Positions 19,326 through 30,444 of a DNA stretch of 64,000 bases are shown one piece after another (position 1 is the first letter of the stretch; each line of letters starts with the position of its first letter). The translations under genes and the position numbers were made by a program. The stretch is from Lutjanus erythropterus (Eukaryota; Chordata; Actinopteri; Lutjaniformes; Lutjanidae), in contig CM034601.1 of the NCBI GenBank assembly GCA_020091685.1, positions 9,240,419 through 9,304,418 of the forward strand, written 5' to 3'. A model generated the notes under the pieces. That model was not told the origin of the DNA. It worked only from the letters and a program-made list of their open reading frames with translations, and made no database searches.

Positions 19326-20076
19326 ACAACACTATAACACATCACACAGGAATCTAATGGAATCAACTAATCTTTTCTCATTAACTTTAACTTAAACACA
19401 CATGAAATAACTACTAAATAAATACTTAAAATTTGACTGGAAACAGTGAGTTGAATGAATGTTCTGTGCAGAGTTGAATCAACCCATTCAATTAAGTTTG
19501 TAAAGAAACTCAATCAGCATATGAGCAGACTTCCCAGCATGCATTTTGTGAGAGTTAAAACTCTCATGAGACCTTTTTTGATAGCTTGAAGTAAACATTA
19601 CAAAATTACCTCAACTTGTCACTTCAGATTCACTCAACTGAGGATTTTAAGGCATTCTGGGTCACTTTTTTTCAGTTTACTAATGATGTTAAGCTTAACA
19701 TGCTGAAAAATGCTAATGTAAGTTCTGCACATATACTATGTCTACACTATGTCTGCATCGATGACAACAAATACAGTATCAAACAAGAAAAATTACAAAA
19801 AAGTTAACAGTGCTAAAGTGCAAATACCGAGAATACAGTAGAAATACGTGTACAAGAGAGAGGTGGTGCAGGATAAGCAGGTTGTTGTGGATGCAGTTTT
19901 TGATGCTGGAGGTAAGATGTAAGATGTATGTGAAGCTCCTGACTCTGCATGTCCTCCCAGTATTATGTGTCTGCAGCAGCTCTACATGATAAAGTGTCCT
20001 GGCATTACAACTTGCTGAGAATATAACGACCGCAGGTGTGTGTTTGTGTTGTGGTGAGAACATGCCGGTCTCTTAC

Positions 20077-20187
20077 CATGATGGTAGTCACCACAACGGT
20101 GCGGTTCTCCATGCCAGATGTGTCATTTGGAAGCAGCGGAGAATCCTGGATCAGCACCAGTTTGTCCGCGTCGTTCCAGTAGCCGAT
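20077..20187 (-). CDS. gria4: gria4 exon 9: ATD-LBD linker and first strand of ligand-binding half S1
   Basis: This 111 bp, phase 0-0 exon encodes 37 residues: [20 protein letters not shown], then [17 protein letters not shown]. It finishes the amino-terminal domain (GYWND), spans the flexible linker, and starts ligand-binding lobe D1 with RTVVVTTIM. The acceptor is CCGCAG before 20187 and the donor GTAAGA after 20077. Two sequons are present, NDT (21-23) and NRT (28-30), both typical of the linker. The linker residues [12 protein letters not shown] are the least conserved part of the exon compared with mammalian GluA4, as expected of an unstructured tether. Confidence 0.95.
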
Positions 20188-20939
20188 CTGCGGGGAAAGC
20201 ACAACATGAGACTGCGCGTCTGTTCGTGTGTTCATGTGTTAATATACTGTGCGACACTGCATGCACACCTCGCTCTGCTATCTTTGGCGAACTGCTGCTT
20301 CTGTTGACACAATCCCTGATGTTGAAACAGAGCGGTGTGGCTCTTTGCTTCACAGAATTGGATTTAACAAAAACAACATGAAGCAAAGACTCGTCCTTAC
20401 TTTACGGGCAGGTGTCCCCGCACCTGTCTGGACCAAAATATCAAACTTGATATATATGGAATGGCTTGATAGTCCAACTATGAAATGAATCCTCAAATAA
20501 ATAAATAAGGCAATAAATATACAAGTAAACAAATGTAAATATGCAAATATAAATATATATGAATTATATATAAATATTATATATTTAACTCGAATGCACT
20601 ACAGAATTATTTCCTGGTCATGTACATGTACATATATATGTGACTCTTGTTTTATTTTTATTTTGCTTTATATTCTATTTAATTTAATTATCTGTATAAA
20701 TGTTGTATGCGTGTTACACGAGGGAACTACAACTCTCATTTTGTTGTACAACCTTGCGTTGTGTAATGATAATACATGACCTTCATACCTCGATAAATGA
20801 GTAAACATGGTTAAATAAATAAAGAAGTAACCAAACAAAAAATAAGATATTTAAATAGAAAAATAAATAAGTTTTCAAAGGATTACCTTATCTAGTTCAG
20901 GGGACTTTTATATCATGATAAATAACTGAAAATAAATAA

Positions 20940-20940
<1 letters not shown>

Positions 20941-20999
<59 letters not shown>

Positions 21000-21010
21000 T
21001 CATATATATA
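20941..21010. repeat. (TC)n(TA)n microsatellite
   Basis: About eight TC units run directly into about nineteen TA units (20957-20994), followed by TA-rich sequence. A compound dinucleotide repeat of this kind is likely to vary in length between individuals. Confidence 0.9.
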
Positions 21011-21239
21011 TTGACATCTGTTTATATATTGATTGATTTATTTCAGAATTTATTTCATAGCCTTATTTATTTATTTATTTATTAATATTGGCGGCATCCC
21101 ATAGATATCACATTGCTTTATTTAACAAATACTAAAATGGTCAACGTTGGTGATTATTCCGTAAAAATCCCTCAATAATGATATATTTTGAAAGCAATAT
21201 GTTGAAAATCTAAATACAGACAAAATACAATTACAACCA

Positions 21240-21720
21240 GGCTGATCAACACTGCGGGAGTATAAAGGCCGTGATAACCAGTCATGCTGTTACGGCGAAT
21301 GTAAAAAAAAAGATAAATAAATAAACACATCATATATTTAAATTTGGACAATCACCCTCCTCCACAAAGAGCTGTGATCTCTGGAACAAACAAATAAAAG
21401 TAATTCCAGATGTAATATCTTTTGAACAAAGGATAAGTTAAGAGCAAATCTGTGCCCATTTTTTATCTAATTGTTTCAAGGTGTATTGTTGTATGTGTAT
21501 CTGACTGTAGGTCTGTTTCCATGTCTGTAGTTCATTGTGGTTTAATGATGCTGAAAGCTGTATATTTTAATTACACTGTACGTGTAAATGCCCAACTAGG
21601 GACCAGAGATGAAAATTAGCAATAGCTATAAACTCTCTGTGCAGCACATCAGTTTTATGCTCTGTTTTGGGACTGTGTTAAATTGCACTGTCACTATAAT
21701 AAAAAGTAAATTCTTAATGA
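21240..21720 (+). mobile_element. Degenerate LINE-like 3-prime end
   Basis: The word CTAGGGACCAGAGATGAAAA followed by TTAGCAATAGCTATAA, a TTAAATTGCACTGTCACTAT block and a terminal AATAAAAAG resembles the 3-prime ends of fish non-LTR retrotransposons as I remember them. No reverse transcriptase frame survives. The family is not assigned. Confidence 0.4.
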
Positions 21721-21750
21721 AGGCATCATCACATCAAGCTGTGATTCCAC

Positions 21751-22580
21751 TTACAAGGATAGTTTGGATTATTTAATGAGAGGTCGTCTGAGGTCCTTAT
21801 CGATCAGACGGTGTTTCACGTTATCTACAGCAGATGGCTGTCGACACGTCCCCAGTTTGGAGAAGCAGCAGGAGCACCAGCATGAAAGCTGAGCAATGTA
21901 TTATTAAAAGTGAGAGTGATATCTGGCTTACATAATGGCCGTTTCCCATCAGAAAAGGCTGTCTGACAGCAAAGAAAAGCAGTGAAAATATTCTAAATAC
22001 AGCATACAATTAAACTGACACTGATTTTTTTTTAAGTGGACTTTTTTAACCATTATATAAGCCACACTCTTGCTCAACCAAACTCCATTTGCGAAATCAA
22101 TAATTTTACCTTGCTGAACACAGGACTTACTGGAGTACTGCTGCTTCGACCTGTTGGTTTGTTTGTGTTATTGTCTTAATCTAAATTAAGCCTTTAAAAC
22201 AATGAAGTCGCAGTAAGAAAAACAAACTAACAGAATGAGGCAGCGGTAGATCAGCAACTCCCGTGTTGTCGACGTACAATGACTGATTTTGTCTGTGGAG
22301 TTTGGTTGGTTGGGAAAGAGCGATATTTGGCTTGTATAAGGCCTGTTTCTCATTGGAAAAGACTGTCTGACAATAAAGTAAAGTGGCAAAAATGCTCTAA
22401 ATATTGCACACACTGGACTTTTCTTAAGTGATTAAAATACATATGTTTTGCTGCTGACTCTGCAGCTTCCCTGCTGGTATTCCTCTCTGCTTCTTCAAAC
22501 AGGAAGCCTGCCGACCAGCATCTATACGCTGACAAGTACCTATACAACCCCATATTAAATAATCTGAACTATACCTTTAA
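21751..22580. mobile_element. Long-inverted-repeat MITE, copy A (complete)
   Basis: The left end AAGGATAGTTTGGATTATTT and the right end read in reverse, AAGGTATAGTTCAGATTATT, are inverted. The similarity runs more than 150 bp inward, including GGAGAAGCAGCAGGAGCACC against its reverse-strand match at 22480-22510. The outermost bases TTAC and TTAA hint at a TTAA target, as for piggyBac-type elements, but this is weak. Relatives lie at 27396 and 46848. Confidence 0.65.
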
Positions 22581-23512
22581 AGTGGTTGACTTATTGCACA
22601 GGCTCAGCTTAAACGCCCTCATGCAAGATTCCAGTTTCATGGTTCAATGTTGTTGTTCTCCTTTTTGTCAGAATCTATTTCATGTTGAGCTGATGAGACT
22701 GTCGTCTTCCAGAAGTCCTTCAGGGTCAAACTGACCGACCGGAACTGACAGATATGATATGTTGTGGTCACAATATTATCATCCTCTGTGGAGGGACTGT
22801 CGAGAGGACGTATGTGGCTGATATGTGATTTTTAATAAAATAATAATATCTGCAAATATTCCGTCAAACTGATGTATTGATCCTGCAATGGACAAAAACT
22901 TTGACAGCCACCACGAGCAGCTATAAGTCAGCGAGATGCTGAGTGAGTCAGCTGGCTGCTGGTGTGAAGCCAGAGGGAGCGAAGAACTGTGATTGGCTGG
23001 TCCCTCCCTGTGTGCCAGGGCATCAGGATGATTGAGGAACATGGAAAATGTAGGCACACACACACACCCAGGCACACACACACCGGCCGTGTCCTGACAG
23101 GACCCTCACTGTGCTGCAGGACGACAGGCCAAAGCAGCGTTTGATTGATGGGAACTCCTCTCTCCTCTCTCCTCCTCTCTCCTCCTCCACCTTGATTGCT
23201 CTCTATTTCATCCCATCCTCTCACCATCACTCTCACAAGTGCCCCCTCTCTCTCTCTTTTTCCCATTTTCCCTGAATTTTCTCAACACACATCCATCCTC
23301 TCATACCAGGAGCAGAAGCTGAAGCTTTTTTTTACAACCTACTTGACGATAACAGAAAACGCCACACTACACACTGTGTCGTCCTGCCCCAGTAGCGCGC
23401 AAATATAATCTATCTAAATGCTGTGTAAGATAAAATATGCATCGTTACTGACTTGACATGGACAAACATTCTTCCATAACAGAAATGAAAGCAGTGCGGT
23501 GTGATACTTTAC

Positions 23513-23617
23513 CCGTCTGGGTCCATTATTCTTCAGTTCAAACACGTCCATTGTGTAGTTGACCCTGCGGCCATAGTGGTCAAACTGGACATTACCTGTT
23601 AATCCCTGCAACCGGAC
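23513..23617 (-). CDS. gria4: gria4 exon 8: end of the amino-terminal domain core
   Basis: This 105 bp, phase 0-0 exon encodes 35 residues: [20 protein letters not shown], then [15 protein letters not shown]. The acceptor is GTGTGCAG before 23617 and the donor GTAAAG after 23513. The motif [15 protein letters not shown] is a standard AMPA and kainate receptor signature in the last strands of lobe R2. The NYT sequon (residues 20-22) is a family N-glycosylation site. It joins in frame to exon 9 as GPRR-IGYWND, where I recall GPRK-VGYWND in mammalian GluA4. Confidence 0.96.
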
Positions 23618-24266
23618 CTGCACACAGAGAAGAGAAAATATATCAACACACTGACAGCAGCAAATAGAGTTTATTTACTTTCCACAGAAAGGTTGAAGGA
23701 GGAACTTCAACATATCAAGGTCCATTTAAGTCAATTTGTTACCAAAGAAATAAATCAGCTTTTTATGAGGTGTTTTGCAGTGAAAAAAGTGAATCAATAC
23801 AAGTAAAAGGAAAGCAAGAACAAATGTGACAGAACGATGTTTAAAGCTTGAGCTTTAAGCGCTGTCAAATGTTGGTGACCTAATCTCAGTACTGCGCCTG
23901 AAAGCATCACATCATGTTAACATAATATTTCCCATCATTGGCTGAATTTTTGTAACAGCAACATAAAAATCTGACGGCCTTCCATCATTTTGACACATTA
24001 AAACACCGAGTGCGATCTACCGTAACGAATGGCTGTGTCGGTTGCAGTGAGGGAGAGACCACTTTACGCCATATAAACAGGGGAGGATCTAAAAAAAATA
24101 TTCACGGGGTGGCCGGAGGCTGGCATGAAGACTTCAAGGGCCGGCAAAAATAGAGTATATGTTGCCAACGACCCGATGGTCAATGTGGCGTCGACGTATA
24201 TATGCCTATGGTTACTCCACCGTTGTATGGTACATGGAAACACAACAAACATGCATTTCCTCTCAC
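23618..24266 (-). other. gria4: gria4 intron 7 (shortest intron)
   Basis: This is 649 bp of AT-rich intron between exons 7 and 8, with canonical GTGAGA donor and GTGTGCAG acceptor. No repeat or other gene is seen. Confidence 0.85.
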
Positions 24267-24434
24267 CTGTTTTAGAGTGCGTTCCATGTCGATGCCCTGG
24301 TTCCACGGGGCGGCAGGGTTGGCGAGACAGTCGCCAGCGTTCCCCCGTCTGGAAATGTCCACCTTCTGCCTGCGCAGGTTCCTGAAGGCCTCGGCCATCA
24401 CCATCACCCCGTCGTACGTCAGCGCTGAGGTGTA
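24267..24434 (-). CDS. gria4: gria4 exon 7: amino-terminal domain
   Basis: This 168 bp, phase 0-0 exon encodes 56 residues: [20 protein letters not shown], then [20 protein letters not shown], then [16 protein letters not shown]. The acceptor is CTCCCAG before 24434 and the donor GTGAGA after 24267. The motif [17 protein letters not shown] is diagnostic of AMPA subunits. Its Cys is the likely partner of the ATD cysteine in exon 3, forming the conserved intra-domain disulphide (known for the family, inferred here). Residue 46 is Asn (PWNQG) where I recall Gly in mammalian GluA4. The exon sits only 649 bp from exon 8, across the shortest intron here. Confidence 0.96.
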
Positions 24435-24642
24435 CTGGGAGAAGAGAGGACATTCGTTACTGTTTGTGGACGCAGTGTCTCTTTGGCTGGAAAAAAACAA
24501 CTGCAGGAGGAATTATGGTTCAGCTCTGGTCTATTAGATCTATTTAAAATAAATAAAATCCCAGTCCGGACAGATTTGTAAATTACAGCCTTTGAAACCT
24601 GGAGGCCACCCTACTGTTCTGTCTGTTTTGCAGCGCTGAAGG

Positions 24643-24669
24643 ACACACACACACACACACACACACACA
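24643..24669. repeat. (CA)n microsatellite
   Basis: About 13 CA units, followed by two interrupted ACACAC blocks to 24690. Confidence 0.9.
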
Positions 24670-25059
24670 AGGACACACACGAGGACACACAGTCCAGAAA
24701 AAAAAAAGGTATGAGGCCAATTAAATGTTGATTTAGCTAGACGTGCAAAATGTTCTGCAGTATTTGCTGGTCAGGTCTCCTTAAGAACAATCTGCGTAAG
24801 GCTGCCTCTGAGAGCACGCTGAGTTTCTGCAGGGCCCAGCAGTACAGGCAGCTGCAGAGAGGCAGCAGTTTTACTCTGCTCATTATTTTCTGGAAATGGA
24901 GAGGAGGAGAGGAGGAGAAGGGAAGAGCACATTCCCTACAGTGTGAGCCTCCCAATTTCCCCTCATCTATCTTTGACCTGAAGACTCCGCGTTGGCTCTG
25001 ATTATTTGCGTCTACAGAAATCAGTCTCTCCGTCATGAGCCGCACATTTCCCTAAAACT

Positions 25060-25320
25060 CACCCCTGGCGCGGCAGAAAAGTAATTGAGTGAAAGATGGA
25101 GAGTGAGCGGGGCAGAAAGAAAAGGGAAAAGGCGAGCGTTTTGTCCAGCCGGGTAGCAGTCTGGCATTAATTATCCCGGCTAGCAGGAGTTCATTAACTT
25201 CGCCTCCGGCCGGGGGAGGCTCCTATTCATTAGCCCACTGCTCACTGTGACATTATGGCTCTCTACGGAGACTGCTGCACTCTATCCCCGCGTTACTCTT
25301 TGACAAGCTGCCCGCAGTAA
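25060..25320. promoter_or_regulatory. Candidate intronic regulatory island with homeodomain-type sites
   Basis: This unique, GC-richer stretch contains GGCATTAATTATCCCGGC, AGTTCATTAACTTCGCC and TATTCATTAGCCC. That makes three ATTA-type cores in about 80 bases, with no repeat signature. It resembles developmental enhancers in composition, but this is a guess from motif content. Confidence 0.3.
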
Positions 25321-26060
25321 CACACACATGCACACGCGAACAACAGAGGTGCGAACTAAACTCACTAACGGTCTGAACATCTTCACCGCTCAGAACTGCC
25401 ACAGACATGAACACAGACAAGGGGAAATGAGGGACAGTGTTGGACTAATTCTTTCCAAACAGAGTCGGTTTTTATCTGCTGACACCTTCATAGTGTACAA
25501 ACTAAAGATGTTCCAGTACAACGGTTTCCTTCCCGATACTGATACCTGAACTTTTTATCTAAATCTTTTCCATAATGGATACAGATGGCTTCAGCTTGAG
25601 AATCCCACATCCGAGAACCCATCAGCTCCATATATCTCATTTGCACATTTAGATCTGACCACAGTGTGGACAGAACCAATATAACAAGAACATCAGGTGT
25701 AAATGCGAAGATCCTCAGATGTCGCTGTGAAGGTAACACATGCAGACACAGATCACATGTTATTTTCAGGTGAGAATGGGGTCGAGTATCTCCAAGACTC
25801 TGTCATGTCAAAGCTCGCTGTCCTACGCACAGGAGTCTCTCATTAGTTCGCTACCTGCAGAGTCCTGGAGCTTCTAAACACCAGACATCACATTTGTCTT
25901 TGCAGAGTGAGTAAACATGCCAGAACAAAACCCGACTCACCGCTGGCGTTAATATATTAAAGGAGAGACGGGCTGACTGTGACTCAGGCTGTGGACAAAC
26001 TTAATGGGGAGCAGAGTCATTTAGTCTGAGTGGATTTCCAGGAGAGAGAGCAATTTATCA

Positions 26061-26064
<4 letters not shown>

Positions 26065-26142
<78 letters not shown>
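26065..26142. repeat. (CA)39 microsatellite
   Basis: This is an uninterrupted CA run of about 78 bases, the longest perfect dinucleotide repeat in the window. In the gria4 transcript it reads as UG repeats, a possible CELF or TDP-43 binding tract. Confidence 0.95.
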
Positions 26143-26144
<2 letters not shown>

Positions 26145-26213
26145 ATCATGTGATATCGCCCCGTGGTGTAAACTTTTAATTTGAACCACCCCGATCCATC
26201 AGAAAAACACAGT

Positions 26214-26240
26214 CACACACACACACACACACACACACAC
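26214..26240. repeat. (CA)n microsatellite
   Basis: About 13 CA units, 70 bases beyond the (CA)39 tract. Confidence 0.9.
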
Positions 26241-26469
26241 TGCTTGACTCACACCGTTTCCACTCCACTGCATCTGTTTTTTAAAATAGAAATCTTTGTT
26301 GGATACAGATTTGCTGGCGGGGCGAGAGGGTTTGTTGACCACCATGGCGTGATGCCTTCTTGCCCCAGTGCCATTTGCGATCTGTGTGCCTGAAAAGAAT
26401 GTAAAGTGGGTCAGTCTGTCACATCAGTGTGTGTGACAGCGGTGGACGAAGTGGAGCAGATTGCTGCTC

Positions 26470-26470
<1 letters not shown>

Positions 26471-26501
<31 letters not shown>
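26471..26501. repeat. (GAT)10 trinucleotide microsatellite
   Basis: Ten perfect GAT units. A CTG/GCT run of five to six units follows at about 26584-26602. Confidence 0.95.
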
Positions 26502-27133
26502 CCTGTTCCTTGTGTGCTGATGTTGATGTTTTATCAGGCTGCTATTTATTAGCTTTTGCATCAAGCCAGTTCTGTCTCAGTGTGCTGCTGCTGCTGCTGC
26601 TGCACCTTGAAAACACGCTGCTAAAGCCTTTATTCACACACTTATCATCTTATCTGGCGCCGTCCTCGCTCGTGGCATCTTTCTTTGCTGTATCCGCTAT
26701 TTTTTCGCTGTTGCAACGACCGAGTCAGCCCAGAGGAATCACGAAAGGACTGCATCTTTTAGCCCAAAAAGCATGTCATTTACATGACTGCCCGCTCTTC
26801 TTCTTCAGTTTTAAATCCATTTCTCACCCTCCAGGTAGCTGTTGTTTTCAGCTCATTTCACCACAGTCTGAAAATCTAATTGCGGTGATTTCTGAGATGG
26901 ATTTGAAAGCCCACATGTGAGATTTGAGAATAGGCTCCTGAACACCAACTTTTTTGAGGCAAGAAATTACAACTAGCAACTAGCTAGCAGGAAACACACC
27001 ATTACTATGAACAAATTATGGATTTCTCTGGTTTGACAGTTGCTGAAAACATTTGGTAATGTAGGCACACAACTCAAATCAAAAGAGGTGTTGCACTGCT
27101 GATGCTTTTTCTTACGATTTTAACGTGACATAC

Positions 27134-27292
27134 CTTGGGTGGAGCGTCCGAGCCGGGATACTCCCTCTGATCCAGCTTATTCCAGCGCTGCATCAGTTTG
27201 ATGACCATGGGGTTGCTGAAGTCAACCAGCTGGAAGCCCGTCACGTTGGCTCCACCGTGCATGAAGCGCTCCAGATTGATGTCTTTAAAACC
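27134..27292 (-). CDS. gria4: gria4 exon 6: amino-terminal domain, lobe R2
   Basis: This 159 bp, phase 0-0 exon encodes 53 residues from [20 protein letters not shown] to [14 protein letters not shown]. It is lobe R2 of the amino-terminal domain. The acceptor is CCCTGCAG before 27292 and the donor GTATGT after 27134. It carries an N-glycosylation sequon (NVT, residues 16-18 of the exon) that is common in AMPA subunits. The motif [13 protein letters not shown] is strongly conserved. Next to it in the transcript are exon 5 across a 2.6 kb repeat-laden intron and exon 7 across a 2.7 kb microsatellite-rich intron. Confidence 0.96.
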
Positions 27293-27395
27293 CTGCAGGG
27301 GCGACAAGGGGAGAGAGCGGTCATAGGCTGAGTCCAGGGATGACAGACAGAAACGATAATAACCTGAAAAACCATGAAACTACAGTAGTTTCGAT

Positions 27396-28720
27396 TTAAA
27401 GGGTTAGTTTGGGTTGTTTAAAGTGGGGTTATATGAAGTATTAGCAACAGTAGATGGCAGTCAGCACACTCACAGAACAGAAGCTAAGCTAATGTTCACT
27501 TATTTTGTATTTTCACACTTTATACCTTCGTCTCGTTGCATTTTTATACAAAATGAGGACTGTGCTTTGAGTCCCTCAGCTGCATTGGAATCACATTATA
27601 AAGGGAGGCCAGTATGGACAGTGTACATAATAGGCATGTGGGTTTTTTTTTTATTAAGGTGGACTTGCACCGGTTTTCTTCGAATTGTTCAGAAATCATA
27701 ACCACAGAAACTATTGAGGTCCAGCTGCTGTAATGTCTTCAAGGAACGCGATGGTCGTGAAAAGAGCATTTAGACCCATTTTAGGAAGGTAACGTGCTGC
27801 TGTGGACAGAGGCAGCATCTGAGTCAAGCTGCTGTTTACACGCACCTCTATCCAGATCCATAAAATATAAATAGTGAAGACCTTTAAGGAATGGAATAAA
27901 AGTTATTAAGTGAAGGCGAAATGGAAGTTATCACTATATAGACGTGTGATTCCAGTGAACAGTTTCCAGTGAGAAACACGATGTCTTCAATTTACAGAGG
28001 AGGACAGCGGATTGATAGAGAGCTGAATGTTATGATGTCACAGTGAAGTTGACCTTTGACCTTTTGGATATAAAATGTCATCACCTCAATCTATTTATCC
28101 CATTAGATGTGTGAAATTTTGTCATAATTAGTGTATGAATTCTTCAGACCTTTGACCACCAAATTGTAAAAAGTTGTTTCAAAAGGACTCTTGTGCCAAG
28201 TTTGGAGGAATTAAAGGCGTTCTTGAGATGTCACTTTTGCAAAATCCCTCTCGTCAGACATAATTTTCCCACTGGAAACCGCCGTTATATGCCTTTCTCC
28301 AAAGCAACCAGACTCCTTTGACAAAAACAGTAATTTTACCTCACAGTGCACAGGAGCTGCTTGTCTACAACTGGCTCACTTATTGTGTTATTGTGTATTG
28401 TATTAATGTGTTATTGTGTTACTTTAATGAATTGGAATGAACCATTTAAGACACCAAAATCACGCAATAACCCAAACAAACTAACAGATCAAGGCAGCAG
28501 TAGACCAACAACTCCTGTGTTCTGTGAGGTAAAATCACTGATTTTGCTAAAGGAGTCTGGCTGCTTCAGAGGAGTGATATAACAAGCCATAAAACGTACA
28601 CTTAAACTGATTTGTTTTGGTGTCTGAAATATGCTTTTCTGCTGACCCTGTCCACAGCAGTACGTCTTCAGCTTCCTACACGCCTGCTGCTTCTCCAGAC
28701 TCGGGGTGTGTTTTAAAGGA
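27396..28720. mobile_element. Remnants of the long-inverted-repeat MITE family (rearranged)
   Basis: TTAAAGGGTTAGTTTGGGTT (27396) corresponds to the terminus of the family, followed by GTAGATGGCAGTC and AGAAGCTAAGCTAA. At 28470-28720, words such as ACAAACTAACAGA, CAGTAGACCAACAACTCC and TGCTGACCCTGTCCACAGCA match 22225-22270 and 47170-47190. No right terminus is found in place, so the copy is broken or nested. Confidence 0.5.
27515..27760. repeat. Inverted repeat, left arm (pairs with 29165-29455)
   Basis: The arm contains TTTTTATACAAAATGAGGAC, CCAGTATGGACAGTGTACAT and AACTATTGAGGTCCAGCTGC. Each occurs in reverse complement in the right arm, with substitutions. Confidence 0.75.
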
Positions 28721-29164
28721 AAGCAGCATGCATTTTGTAAAATCTGCTATGTCAATTTTATTTTTAGGGCAGGGCAAAAAATATATATACGAATGAAAGA
28801 ATACTAGTGAATAACAGTTTATGGCAGAGTGACTTAAATTTTGACTTAAAAATTTAAAGTATTTAACATAAAAGTGCAGTTGAAGTGGCTTCAGTGTACT
28901 GTTTGTTATTTTCATTCTTTAAAAGAACCCCAAATGCAGGAAACAAAGTACATGAAACTCCTGAAATTTTTTTTTTAGGTCACAAGTTTGACAAGTTCAA
29001 CAGCCCTTGAATTACTGTGAAAGTATTCTAAATATAGCAAGCGATTAAATGGATACGTTTAGTTAGTTTGTCTCTTTTTTAGGATGCTAAAATGCATTTT
29101 GCTGCTGTGTTTAGTTTCCTAAAAATGCTCTGTAACACCGATCCATTACTATCATACCACATAA

Positions 29165-29455
29165 TATCATGTTCCTTGAAGGCTGTCAGAGGGAGTTTAA
29201 CATTACAGCAGTCAGTCTTCAATAGTTTCCATTAATTCAAGTCCCTGATCCTGTGACCCAAGTATTTTTCTGAATAGTTCTTAGAGGAAGTTCAACTCAA
29301 CACAACACACCCATTATGTACACTGTCCATACTGACCTTGAGGAAATCCTTATGTAACATGGTTCTAGTACAAATGCAACATAAAATCCAATGTTTCTGA
29401 TTTTGTATAAAAATCTCTTAAGCCAAAGGTATAAAGAAGCTTCAGCCGTCTGAGT
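29165..29455. repeat. Inverted repeat, right arm (pairs with 27515-27760)
   Basis: ATGTACACTGTCCATACTGA (near 29316), GATTTTGTATAAAAAT (29399) and TTACAGCAGTCAGTCTTCAA (29203) are reverse complements of the left arm blocks. The intervening spacer is about 1.4 kb. Confidence 0.75.
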
Positions 29456-29853
29456 TCATCAAATCAATTAAATATCTTCCAATATTCCAGTCTTTTTGGG
29501 CAAAATGTGCTTTTGGTCACCACTTTGGTCCAATATCAGTGAGTCTTAAAAATATGCATGGTCAAGATTGAGAGTTTTTAAAAGTGGGAGGCAGGCCTTC
29601 AGTGAAGGGAGGTGAAAAAGTATTTCACTAGTTTAGTCTGTTTAGGGTCAACTGTTGGGAGTCCATCAAAACACAATCCTGATCCTGTAGACATACAGTA
29701 ATTGAGCGAAACTAAGCTTTCAACAGTGTTTGAACAAATGGAGTGAAACAACAGGGAGACAGCAAGAGAGAGACAAAGTAAAGATGAAGTGATGGGGAGA
29801 AAGAAAGAACCAAACAAACAAACAGGAAGCCATCAGAAGAGATTTGTGCTCAC

Positions 29854-29907
29854 CAGGTTGGCCATGATGTAATGGTAGCCTTTGACATGTTTCCCGACGC
29901 TGACAAT
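29854..29907 (-). CDS. gria4: gria4 exon 5: 54 bp micro-exon of the amino-terminal domain
   Basis: This 18-codon exon is too short for ordinary ORF listing. It reads IVSVGKHVKGYHYIMANL and fits between LQNMLEQ of exon 4 and [10 protein letters not shown] of exon 6. The acceptor is CTCACAG just before 29907 and the donor GTGAGC just after 29854. It is in phase 0 on both sides, so skipping it would keep the frame. The 54 bp size and the sequence VGKHVKGYHYI are the family standard for this exon. It forms a helix and strand near the lobe interface of the amino-terminal domain. Confidence 0.96.
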
Positions 29908-30444
29908 CTGTGAGGAGGCGGAGCAGAGCTCAGCGTTAATGCGACTGGATTACAGCATAGCATACGTTAATTACATTAAATGATGCATGTGACAGGTGAG
30001 TGTGTGCGTCCTGACACTGTGGGACCGTCGGGTTTAATCCACAGAAGATCGGACGTCTAAACAAATGAACAGGCAGTCATGTTTGGATCTCACAGAGGAA
30101 GTAAACACTTCACGCTTTCAAAGACATGACAATGCTTCTCGACACTCCTTTATGCAACACACATACACACACACACACACAATTACATCCACAGAGCTGT
30201 GTCTAAGTGATAAAAACTGATTTTGAAAGCTGACATCTGCTGAGAAATCCCACCGGACATGCAGTTAATAAGGGCGTGAATTAAACTAAAAAAAAAAAAC
30301 AAGTGCTTTGAATCTCTATGAAAAGCTCGGATTGACATCAGCTCAGCTTCACTGCTGTCAAGGTGAGCATCAGGTGGTGAAACTTTTACAGCTGCAAAAC
30401 GAAAGATTAAAATATAAAAAGGCATCCATTAGGCTCTGCTTGGA

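Larger units (their letters stand above)
9160..20076 (-). other. gria4: gria4 intron 9
   Basis: This is 10.9 kb of intron. It contains a possible conserved non-coding island (11090-11480), a partial MITE (12290-12570), a hAT-like element (16317-17847), a pair of direct repeats (18060-18250 and 19150-19325) that flank the second CTCF-motif repeat, and short CA tracts (13020-13040). The rest is unremarkable AT-rich intron with no gene seen. Confidence 0.8.
20188..23512 (-). other. gria4: gria4 intron 8
   Basis: This is 3.3 kb of intron. It holds AT-rich sequence with a TC/TA microsatellite (20941-21010), LINE 3-prime-tail-like sequence (about 21240-21720), a long-inverted-repeat MITE (21751-22580), CA-rich sequence (23055-23085) and a pyrimidine-rich TCTCC patch (23155-23265). 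No gene or structured RNA was recognised. Confidence 0.8.
24435..27133 (-). other. gria4: gria4 intron 6
   Basis: This is 2.7 kb of intron with the densest microsatellites in the window: CA at 24643-24669, 26065-26142 and 26214-26240, a GATGAT run at 26471-26501, and a GCT run near 26587-26603. A balanced-composition island with homeodomain-type sites lies at 25060-25320. A 163-codon frame across the GATGAT run (26429-26920) is not a gene. Confidence 0.8.
27293..29853 (-). other. gria4: gria4 intron 5
   Basis: This is 2.6 kb, almost entirely repeat-derived: the left end of the long-inverted-repeat MITE family (27396 onward), two inverted arms (27515-27760 and 29165-29455), and a relative of the internal and right part of MITE copy A at about 28330-28720. 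No gene is seen. Confidence 0.8.

Noticed and set aside
26429..26920. 163-codon plus-strand frame with poly-Asp and poly-Leu
   Set aside because: The poly-Asp and poly-Leu come from the GAT and CTG microsatellites. Nothing else in the frame looks like a protein.
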